Assembly (NCBI GenBank): GCA_900538545.1
Contig: UPYK01000024.1
Span: forward strand, 1 to 18,388
Length of the DNA: 18,388 nt
Direction of reading: 5' to 3'
Origin: an uncultured Eggerthella sp.
GTDB lineage: Bacteria; Actinomycetota; Coriobacteriia; Coriobacteriales; Eggerthellaceae
In this document: in pieces, positions 1 through 6,854 of the stretch
Position numbering within the stretch: position 1 is the first letter of the stretch
Layout of the letters: every line of letters begins with the position of its first letter
The notes under the pieces: generated by a model
The model's input: the letters and a program-made list of their open reading frames with translations, nothing else
What the model was told of the DNA's origin: nothing
Databases searched by the model: none
Made by a program: the position numbers and the translations under genes

Positions 1-86
1 GCAAGCGAACAGCGAAAGCGGGTAATTACAAGTGCCCCTTGGGCGTGCTGCTTGCTCGAAGAGGAGATATCGCAGGTTGGTAGATG
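1..86. other. Left-edge noncoding sequence
   Basis: This short stretch lies downstream of the priA stop codon and runs to the window edge. I see no start codon with a ribosome binding site on either strand and no convincing terminator. A weak 4-bp hairpin (GCCC-CTT-GGGC) lies near position 33 but is not followed by a T run on either strand. The next gene of a possible priA operon may begin just outside the window. Confidence 0.4.
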
Positions 87-2357
87 TTAGAGTACGCTCA
101 CGGGGTCGATGTCGATCGAGACGTTCACAGTCTTGTGAGGCTTGCGGGAGCGGAAGTAATCGATGCAGAAAGCGGAGATGTCTTCGGTGGGCTGCGCTTT
201 GATGAGGATGTGATAGCGGAAGTTCTTCTTGAGGCGCGAAAGCACGCACGGCGTGGGCGGAAAGATCTGTATCCCCTGTGCGCCCCGCTCTTCACCAAGC
301 TTCATAAGATCGAAGAAGAGCTGCTGCGCAACCCCGATCACTTCAGACTCACGCTCTCCCCAGATGAGCACATTCGCCATACGCACGAACGGCGGATAAG
401 AAAGATCGTGGCGCAGTTTCAGCTCCTGCTCGAGGAATCTCTCACGATCATAGCGCGCAGCTGCAGCGATAGCGTCATCCTGCGCACTGTAGGTCTGCAC
501 GATCACCTTGCCAGGAAGATCGGCACGACCCGAGCGCCCGGCCACCTGTTCGATCAGATCGAACGTGCGCTCAGAGCTGCGGAAATCGGGAAGGTGGAGC
601 ATGGTGTCGGCATTGATAACACCCACGAGCGTAACATCATCGAAGTCGAGCCCTTTCGCGATCATCTGCGTACCTAAGAGCACTGCAGCATCCGCCTTCG
701 CGAACTGTTCGAGCAAGCGCTGATGGTCGCCCTTGTGCGCCGTGGTATCCGCATCCATGCGAACGACCTCGCAGGCACGCTCCCCCAAGAAAACGCGCAA
801 CTCCGCTTCAACGCGTTGCGTTCCCGCACCGAAGCGCTTCAGGTAAGGCGAGCCACAATCGGGGCAGGTAACGGGAGCGGGGATCTCATAACCGCAGTGG
901 TGGCAAACGAGCCGATTGCCCTCTTCGTGATAGGTGAGCGATGTTGAACAGGATTCGCATTCAGGCACGAAGCCGCAGTCGCGGCAGAGCAAGAACTGCG
1001 CGAACCCACGCTGGTTGAGCAGCAAGACCGCTTTCTCGCCTTTGTCGAGCGTTTCGTCGAGCGCATCCTGGAGCGCCTTCGAGAACATCTTGCGATTGCC
1101 CGCGCCGAACTCGCGCGCCATATCGACCACCTGGATATCGGGCAGTGGCTTGCCATTGGCGCGGCTGGCCATGACCACCTGATGCCACGAATCATCGGTC
1201 TTCACTCGATGGAGCGCCTCGATCGAGGGCGTGGCCGAACCCAAGATGAGCGTGGCGCCATTCCTGCGCACGAGCCACTCTGCCACATCGCGCGTCACAT
1301 AGCGCGGCGCCTGATCCTGCTTATAGCTGCCTTCGTGCTCTTCGTCGATGATGATCATGCCCACGTTCGTAAGCGGAGCGAAGAGCGCGCTGCGCGCACC
1401 CACCACCACACGGATCTCGCCTGAATGGATCAGATCCCACTGGTCGAAGCGTTCCCCTTGGCTCATGCGCGAGTGAAGCACCGCCACCGTATCGCCGAAG
1501 CGTCCACGAAAACGCGCGACCGTTTGTGGCGTGAGCGAGATCTCGGGCACGAGCACGATCGCATTGCGCCCCGCCTTCAGCTCTTCCTCGATCGCGCAGA
1601 GGAACACTTCGGTCTTGCCCGACCCCGTAACGCCATCGAGCACTACCACTTCCCCATTGGCGCGTTGCTGAGCCGCACCGATCACTTCAAGTGCAGCGCT
1701 TTGATCAGGCGTCAAGGCAGGACGTTCATGGATGCGCTTGGTGAAGGCCGAGCTGATCTCCGCCGCGCCGCGCACACGCCTGCGTTCTTCAACAGCGATC
1801 ACACCCTTCTCTTCAAGCGCTTTGATGACCGCTGAGACCGAACCATATTCGGCACTCAAGTCTGCAACTTTCAGGTCGCCCTGCTTGAGCGCTTCAAGGA
1901 TCGCGATCTGCTTCACAGCAGACTTGCGCGGCGTATACTCATCGGCTGCAGGCAGACGCGATGCCCAGCGTTCATCGACTTGTTGAACCTTCGGGTAGAG
2001 CACCTCCCACGCACCTGCCACGCGCTTCATCTTCGGAGTTGCTCCTGGGGGCAGCAGCAAGCGCACGCACGATGAGAGCGGTGCGATATAGCGCTCGGAA
2101 AGATAGAAGGCAAGTTCAGCACCAGCTTCATCGAAATAGGATTCGGAGAGCACCGCCTCGATGGACTTCAGGCGCTTCACGTTCTCAGGCCCCTCTTCGC
2201 TTACGCCCACCACGTACCCGATCGCTTTCCTGCCACCAAACGGCACGAGAACAGCACAGCCGATCTGCGCGTGTGCGAGATCGGCTGGTAATGCGTAGGT
2301 GTAAGCACTATCGAGTGCTTGCGTGGGTATGTCGAGGATCACCGAAGCGTAGGTCAT
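87..2357 (-). CDS. priA: Primosomal protein N' (replication restart helicase PriA)
   Basis: PriA is a 3'-to-5' DNA helicase that recognises stalled or repaired replication forks and reloads the replisome in the cytoplasm. The 756-residue product is of normal length. The N-terminal DNA-binding domain covers roughly residues 1-105. The helicase core has a Walker A motif GVTGSGKTE at 242-250 and a DEEH box at 338-341. All eight zinc-binding cysteines are present (C458, C461, C467, C470, C485, C488, C498, C501), which indicates an intact structural zinc region. The gene follows metK after 31 bp and could be co-transcribed with it. There is no Shine-Dalgarno sequence before the ATG. Instead, a good -10 element lies about 9 bp upstream, so the mRNA may also start at the ATG. 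The start fits the family N-terminus, which begins directly with the beta-strand sequence YASVILDI. Confidence 0.97.
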   Translation of the reverse strand: MTYASVILDIPTQALDSAYTYALPADLAHAQIGCAVLVPFGGRKAIGYVVGVSEEGPENVKRLKSIEAVLSESYFDEAGAELAFYLSERYIAPLSSCVRLLLPPGATPKMKRVAGAWEVLYPKVQQVDERWASRLPAADEYTPRKSAVKQIAILEALKQGDLKVADLSAEYGSVSAVIKALEEKGVIAVEERRRVRGAAEISSAFTKRIHERPALTPDQSAALEVIGAAQQRANGEVVVLDGVTGSGKTEVFLCAIEEELKAGRNAIVLVPEISLTPQTVARFRGRFGDTVAVLHSRMSQGERFDQWDLIHSGEIRVVVGARSALFAPLTNVGMIIIDEEHEGSYKQDQAPRYVTRDVAEWLVRRNGATLILGSATPSIEALHRVKTDDSWHQVVMASRANGKPLPDIQVVDMAREFGAGNRKMFSKALQDALDETLDKGEKAVLLLNQRGFAQFLLCRDCGFVPECESCSTSLTYHEEGNRLVCHHCGYEIPAPVTCPDCGSPYLKRFGAGTQRVEAELRVFLGERACEVVRMDADTTAHKGDHQRLLEQFAKADAAVLLGTQMIAKGLDFDDVTLVGVINADTMLHLPDFRSSERTFDLIEQVAGRSGRADLPGKVIVQTYSAQDDAIAAAARYDRERFLEQELKLRHDLSYPPFVRMANVLIWGERESEVIGVAQQLFFDLMKLGEERGAQGIQIFPPTPCVLSRLKKNFRYHILIKAQPTEDISAFCIDYFRSRKPHKTVNVSIDIDPVSVL

Positions 2358-2361
2358 AATG

Positions 2362-2376
2362 GCGCTAGTATAGCGC
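2362..2376 (-). promoter_or_regulatory. Putative priA -10 element within a palindrome
   Basis: On the minus strand the hexamer TATACT (2372 to 2367) matches the -10 consensus at five of six positions. It ends nine bases before the first base of the priA ATG. Transcription from it would start within about four bases of the start codon, giving a leaderless mRNA. The hexamer lies inside a perfect inverted repeat, GCGCTA-GTA-TAGCGC (6-bp arms, 3-bp centre). The repeat could be an operator or an RNA hairpin in read-through transcripts from metK. I found no good -35 hexamer. Confidence 0.45.
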
Positions 2377-2388
2377 AGGCGCGTACGC

Positions 2389-3645
2389 TTACGAAAGCGA
2401 CGGACAAGCTGCCTTCAAATCTTCAACCTTGTTCGTATGTTCCCAAGTGAATTCTGGAAGTTCGCGACCGAAGTGGCCGTACGCTGCAGTCTTACGATAG
2501 ATCGGACGACGCAGGTCGAGCGCATCGATGATAGCTGCCGGGCGCAGATCGAACACCTTCTCGACTGCCGCTTCGATCTCTTCTTGCGGAACATGGTTCG
2601 TGCCGAACGTTTCGATCATGATCGAAACGGGGCGCGCGACACCGATAGCATAAGCGATCTGGACCTCGCAGCGATCAGCAAGGCCAGCTGCAACCACGTT
2701 CTTAGCGACCCAGCGGGCTGCATACGCGCCAGAACGATCGACCTTCGTGCAGTCCTTGCCCGAGAACGCGCCGCCACCATGACGACCCATGCCGCCATAG
2801 GTATCAACGATGATCTTACGGCCAGTAAGACCCGCATCGCCCATAGGACCACCGATCACGAAACGACCGGTCGGGTTGATGAAGATCTCGGCACCTTCAT
2901 AGGAAAGATCGAGATCAGCGAATACCGGTGCGATGACCTGCTCGATGATGTCTTCGCGCAGCTGCTTAGGATCGATATCCTCAGAGTGCTGGGTAGAAAC
3001 GACGATCTTGTCGATACCTACCGGCTTATCGTTCTCATAGCGAACGCTCACCTGGGTCTTGCCATCAGGACGCAAGTAAGGCAGGATGCCCTCTTTGCGC
3101 ACCTTGGTAAGACGCTCGGAAAGGCGATGGGCTGCATAGATGGGAAGCGGCATGAGCTCTGCCGTTTCGTTGCAGGCATAGCCGAACATCATGCCCTGGT
3201 CGCCCGCGCCGATCTCGGAATAGCTGTCCTCGGCTTCGCCCTTCTGCGCTTCGAAGGACTGATCGACGCCTTGAGCGATATCGGCAGACTGATCGTGGAT
3301 CGCATTGAGCACGCCACAGGTGGTGGCATCAAAACCATACTTCGCGCGGTTGTAACCGATGTCTTCGAGCACCTCGCGCACGATGGCTGGCACATCAACA
3401 TAGGCTTGCGTGCGAATCTCGCCCGTTACGAGCACCATGCCTGTGGTAGCCATGGTCTCGCAGGCGCAACGCACCGCGCTCGGATCGGCGGGTGCGCCAG
3501 AAGGAGAGATATAGCCCTGTTCAGCAAGCTCGATCTCCTTAGCAAGGATAGCATCGAGAACTGCGTCCGAGATCTGATCGCAGATCTTGTCGGGGTGCCC
3601 TTCCGTTACCGACTCGCTCGTGAAGATGTAAGAGGAATTAGCCAT
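2389..3645 (-). CDS. metK: S-adenosylmethionine synthetase (methionine adenosyltransferase)
   Basis: MetK makes S-adenosylmethionine from methionine and ATP in the cytoplasm, releasing phosphate and pyrophosphate. Family signatures are clear: GHPDK at residues 16-20, the hexapeptide GAGDQG at 146-151, and the P-loop-like GGGAFSGKD at 290-298. The 418-residue length exceeds the usual 380-400, mainly because of about 16-20 extra residues near positions 36-57, between the first helix and the CACET segment. The upstream gene, 32 bp away on the same strand, encodes a radical SAM enzyme that consumes the product, so co-transcription makes sense. The ATG is placed by the conserved N-terminus (SSYIFTSESVTEGHPDK). 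No proper Shine-Dalgarno sequence precedes it; the nearest purine run (AGAAAG) is about 13 bases away. Confidence 0.97.
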   Translation of the reverse strand: MANSSYIFTSESVTEGHPDKICDQISDAVLDAILAKEIELAEQGYISPSGAPADPSAVRCACETMATTGMVLVTGEIRTQAYVDVPAIVREVLEDIGYNRAKYGFDATTCGVLNAIHDQSADIAQGVDQSFEAQKGEAEDSYSEIGAGDQGMMFGYACNETAELMPLPIYAAHRLSERLTKVRKEGILPYLRPDGKTQVSVRYENDKPVGIDKIVVSTQHSEDIDPKQLREDIIEQVIAPVFADLDLSYEGAEIFINPTGRFVIGGPMGDAGLTGRKIIVDTYGGMGRHGGGAFSGKDCTKVDRSGAYAARWVAKNVVAAGLADRCEVQIAYAIGVARPVSIMIETFGTNHVPQEEIEAAVEKVFDLRPAAIIDALDLRRPIYRKTAAYGHFGRELPEFTWEHTNKVEDLKAACPSLS

Positions 3646-3677
3646 ATCAGTATCGTACTTTCTGTTCTCTTATTCGC

Positions 3678-5165
3678 TTACTTGGATGCTTCGGTCTTTT
3701 GCGCGATAGCAGAACGAGGATCGCGCTCGGGATCCCATGCACCACGGATCACGCGACCATCCTTCTTGAACTTCGCGATGTCAGTCTCCGCCATGCCGAT
3801 ATTGTCGCGCTCGCGGTTCTTGACGCGCGGACCTTCCTTATCGGTCCAAAGGCGCTCTGCGACCGGTGCCCATGCCTCAGCAGCAGGCTTCGTCTTCGCA
3901 CACAGCTCTTCAGCACTTTCCTGCGCGACCAGATCCGTAGAATGAGCGCCTGATTCAGCCACCATGTACTCGAGGCATTCAGGATTCTCGAGCATCGGGC
4001 AGGGACGCATATAGTTATCGTTGAAGGGCTGCTCGTGGTAGTACTCCATGAAGATGGGTGAACGCAGGCAATCGAGCAACGTTGAATCGTGGATGTTCGC
4101 GTTCGAATAGTGGATGAACACGCACGGCTCGACATCGCCTGCCGCATTGATGTGCAGATAGCGGCGTCCACCAGCGATACAGCCGCCAACATATTCGCCG
4201 TCGTGCTGGAAGTCCAGCGTGAAGAGCGGCTTCGTCTGGCGCATCTTGTCGTTGAAAAGATAGAGCTTCTCGCGCTGTTCGGGCGTAGGCATGAGGTCGG
4301 TCGGAGAATCCTTACCAACTGGCATATAGGTGAAGATCCACGCGAAGAGCGCTCCCTTGTCGATCAGCCAATCGATGTATTCCTCGCTCGTAACGCTGTC
4401 TGAGTTCACTGAGGTGTAGCAGATGGAAACGCCGAAGGGCAGCCCATGCGAGCGAAGCAGATCCATGGCCTCGTCGACCTTCTGGTAGGTACCTTCGCCA
4501 CGGCGTGAATCCGTAGAAGCCTCATCGCCTTCCGCTGAGATAGCAGGAACGAAATTCTTGACGCGGATCATCTCCTGGCAGAACTCTTCGTCGATGAGCG
4601 TTGCGTTCGTGAAGCAGAGGAACGCACAATCGGGATGAGCTTCGCAGAGCTTGATGAGGTCCTTCTTGCGCACCAGCGGCTCACCGCCCGTGTAGATGTA
4701 GATATGAACGCCCAGCTCTTTACCTTGCGTGATGATCGAATCGATATCGTCATAGGAGAGATTGAGCGCATTGCCATAATCTGCCGCCCAGCAACCGGTG
4801 CAGTGCAAGTTGCAAGCACTGGTCGGGTCGAGCAGGATGGCCCACGGAATGTTGCATTCGTACTTCTTGCGGCTCTTCTCCTGTTGGGTCCAAGCAAGGA
4901 GGTTCGCATCGATGACGAAAGTCTTCAGCAGGTCATCGCGCACCTCAGGGTTGATATCGGTCATGATCTTCATGATGAGCTGATACCAGTTGTTCTTCTG
5001 CTCGATCGCGTTACGGATCGACTCACGCTGGCTCGGGAAGAGCGATTTTGGCAGAAGCGGCTCGAGCGTATCCATGATCTTATTGATATTATTCTCTGGG
5101 TCTGCGAGAAGATAGTTCATCAGTTTCGTGATCGCTGCTTTTTTCATTGCGTCTGTTGCGCCCAT
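3678..5165 (-). CDS. Radical SAM protein with SPASM-like C-terminal cysteines, function unknown
   Basis: This 495-residue protein belongs to the radical SAM superfamily, whose members reduce SAM with a [4Fe-4S] cluster to start radical reactions. The cluster motif CX3CX2C is at C118, C122 and C125, and the SAM-binding GGEP motif is at residues 160-163. Four further cysteines (C329, C348, C389, C397) in the C-terminal half, around GGRRYLHINAAGDVEPC, resemble the auxiliary-cluster region of SPASM-type enzymes. An N-terminal helical domain of about 100 residues precedes the radical domain, and a charged tail follows residue 405. From memory, similar proteins occur in clostridia and are annotated only as radical SAM proteins. 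A purine-rich ribosome binding site (GAGGGGGAT) supports the start. The gene precedes metK on the same strand and diverges from an ATP-grasp gene. The substrate cannot be told from the sequence. Confidence 0.9.
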   Translation of the reverse strand: MGATDAMKKAAITKLMNYLLADPENNINKIMDTLEPLLPKSLFPSQRESIRNAIEQKNNWYQLIMKIMTDINPEVRDDLLKTFVIDANLLAWTQQEKSRKKYECNIPWAILLDPTSACNLHCTGCWAADYGNALNLSYDDIDSIITQGKELGVHIYIYTGGEPLVRKKDLIKLCEAHPDCAFLCFTNATLIDEEFCQEMIRVKNFVPAISAEGDEASTDSRRGEGTYQKVDEAMDLLRSHGLPFGVSICYTSVNSDSVTSEEYIDWLIDKGALFAWIFTYMPVGKDSPTDLMPTPEQREKLYLFNDKMRQTKPLFTLDFQHDGEYVGGCIAGGRRYLHINAAGDVEPCVFIHYSNANIHDSTLLDCLRSPIFMEYYHEQPFNDNYMRPCPMLENPECLEYMVAESGAHSTDLVAQESAEELCAKTKPAAEAWAPVAERLWTDKEGPRVKNRERDNIGMAETDIAKFKKDGRVIRGAWDPERDPRSAIAQKTEASK

Positions 5166-5456
5166 AAATGATCCCCCTCAAATTTCGTTATCTATAAGCA
5201 GGACTGAGTCATGTCTCGAAAATACAATTCGTTATTATGCCATTTTCTTCGTTTTTTCTAGCGGCGTTTTACGCCACTGGCGTCGTGCTCCCCGCTCAAG
5301 CGCGTTTTTTTCAACAGAATGCTGAGAACTGTCGAAATAGGGTTGCGCTACTATTGAAAGCAACTTGGGAACAAATAGTTTTTCTGCAACGAACCGAGCA
5401 AAAGTTCTACCGATGAACCTATCGTTCTTCGCCGACCGAAGAAGAAAGGCCGACTC
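5166..5456. other. Divergent intergenic region with T-runs and competing hairpins
   Basis: This 291-bp gap separates the radical SAM gene from the ATP-grasp gene and is the longest noncoding stretch in the window. It is visibly richer in A and T than the flanking genes. It contains two long T-runs on the plus strand (5251-5256 and 5305-5311). It also holds a motif set GGCGT (5263-5267), ACGCC (5271-5275) and GGCGT (5279-5283), in which the middle element can pair with either neighbour. A further GTTGC/GCAAC pair lies at 5342-5346 and 5360-5364, with another GCAAC at 5386-5390. The leftward promoter is listed separately. I found no convincing rightward promoter. Short open frames here lack good start sites and resemble nothing I know. 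Confidence 0.5.
5191..5219 (-). promoter_or_regulatory. Putative promoter of the radical SAM-metK-priA block
   Basis: On the minus strand a -35-like TCGAGA (5219 to 5214, four of six matches) is followed after exactly 17 bases by TATAGA (5196 to 5191, four of six matches). Transcription would begin near 5184, leaving a leader of about 18-20 bases that contains the GAGGGGGAT ribosome binding site. The roughly 40 bases beyond the -35, to about 5260, are rich in A and T runs and could act as an UP element. No other promoter this complete precedes the three leftward genes. Confidence 0.5.
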
Positions 5457-6851
5457 ATGATAAGCGACGCGATGCTCACTCAAGAGTATTTCGATACGAT
5501 GAACTCACTTGATGGCGATCTGGCTGGCAAGCGATCGGCGCGCGCCTATATGGACCAGTCAAGCGCGATCGTCCATCATCGCGTGGTGGGCGCAAGCTTC
5601 ATTCCCCGTCTCTACAACGACGAAGTCTGGGAGCGCTTTCGCTTCATCTCGGAAACGATCCATACCATCCTGTGCAAGGTGATCGAGCGCTATCGCAGCG
5701 ACGAATCCTATCGCGCGGTCTTCGATTATGATCCGCGGCTGGTGGAGCTCATCCTGCTCCCCCGCGGCTACGATGCCATCCTCCCCTTCGCACGCGTGGA
5801 TATATTCCTCAACGAAGACACGCTCGAAAGCGCGTTCTGTGAGCTCAACGGCGATGGTTCTGCGGGGCTCAACGAGGATCGCGAGATCGTTCACAGCATC
5901 GAAGGCAGCGAGACCTTCACGCGCTTCGCCGCGCACCACCAACTTGAGTCGTGCGAGCTCTTCAAAAGCTGGGTCGCTGAATTCATCGCGATCTATGAAA
6001 CCTTCAAGAACAAGGTCGAGCATCCGCGCTTTGCCATCTGCGACTATTTGGATGTGGGTGTGGTCGATGAATTCCGCATCTTCAGCGAATACTTTAAGCA
6101 AGCTGGCTATGAATGCGTCATCGCCGACGTGCGCGATCTGTCTTTCGATGGCACCGTGTTGCGCGATGGCAACGGTCAGCAGATCGACGCGATCTGGCGT
6201 CGTTGCGTCACGAACGACGTGCTCGAGCACTGGGATGAATCGCAGGAGCTCATCAGCGCGGTGCGTGCGCAAGCCGTAGCGCTCATCGGAGCGTTCTCGG
6301 GTCATATCGTGCACGACAAGCAGATCTTCGAAGCGCTCAAGCACCCGCTCACGAAGGCATTTTTGAACGATGAGGAGAATGCCTTCATCGAAGAGCAGAT
6401 TCCTGCCACCTATTTCCTTACCGATGAAAACTGCGACCTTGCTGCTGTACGCACGAACAAGGACGACTGGATCATCAAACCCACCGATAACTATGGCGCG
6501 GCCGATGTGTATGCCGGCAAAGCATGCAGCGAAGAGGAGTGGAACGCGCTCATCGACCGTTTCGCGAACGGGGCAGCTGATGCGCCCTTCCTCGTGCAGC
6601 GCTACGTTACGCCCTATCGTACGAAGACGATTCCTCCTGCCGCCGACCTCGAATGGCTCGTTGAACAAGGGCTTGCCACAAGCGTTGAAGAGGTCGAGCG
6701 CGAAGGTGTGCTCTACAACAACATCAGCGGACTCTACCTCTACAATGGCACCTTCACAGGGGTATTCTCGCGTCTCGGGCCGCTTCCTGAGATTAGCAAG
6801 GAGCACCACGGCATGACCGCCGCCACCATTCGCGTGCGTGATCGAGCTTGA
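5457..6851 (+). CDS. Circularly permuted ATP-grasp (glutathionylspermidine synthase-like) protein
   Basis: The 464-residue product resembles the circularly permuted ATP-grasp group, which includes the synthetase domain of glutathionylspermidine synthase. These enzymes usually activate a carboxylate with ATP and join it to an amine. Supporting segments are FCELNGDGSAGLNED at residues 127-141 (acidic and asparagine ligands), WIIKPTDNYGAADVY at 338-352 (nucleotide-binding lysine) and the C-terminal FSRLGPLPEISKEHHG at 437-452. There is no signal peptide or membrane segment, so it should be cytoplasmic, and no separate amidase domain is fused. A ribosome binding site (GAAAGG, seven bases before the ATG) supports the start. 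The stop lies 3 bp before the next gene, so the two are probably translated together. The substrates are unknown; the family assignment is from motif memory, not a search. Confidence 0.75.
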   Translation: MISDAMLTQEYFDTMNSLDGDLAGKRSARAYMDQSSAIVHHRVVGASFIPRLYNDEVWERFRFISETIHTILCKVIERYRSDESYRAVFDYDPRLVELILLPRGYDAILPFARVDIFLNEDTLESAFCELNGDGSAGLNEDREIVHSIEGSETFTRFAAHHQLESCELFKSWVAEFIAIYETFKNKVEHPRFAICDYLDVGVVDEFRIFSEYFKQAGYECVIADVRDLSFDGTVLRDGNGQQIDAIWRRCVTNDVLEHWDESQELISAVRAQAVALIGAFSGHIVHDKQIFEALKHPLTKAFLNDEENAFIEEQIPATYFLTDENCDLAAVRTNKDDWIIKPTDNYGAADVYAGKACSEEEWNALIDRFANGAADAPFLVQRYVTPYRTKTIPPAADLEWLVEQGLATSVEEVEREGVLYNNISGLYLYNGTFTGVFSRLGPLPEISKEHHGMTAATIRVRDRA

Positions 6852-6854
6852 GCT

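Noticed and set aside
3646..3677. SAM-responsive riboswitch before metK
   Set aside because: The gap is only 32 bp, too short for any known SAM riboswitch, and no matching fold is visible before the radical SAM gene either.
2437..3945. A 502-codon open frame on the plus strand opposite metK
   Set aside because: It is antisense to the well-supported metK and the end of the radical SAM gene. Its protein has no recognisable domain and no good ribosome binding site, and such frames arise from the codon bias of the region.
5235..5483. An 82-codon minus-strand frame in the divergent spacer, considered as a peptide substrate for the radical SAM enzyme
   Set aside because: It would need a TTG start inside the ATP-grasp gene, lacks a ribosome binding site and has no precursor-like leader or core pattern.
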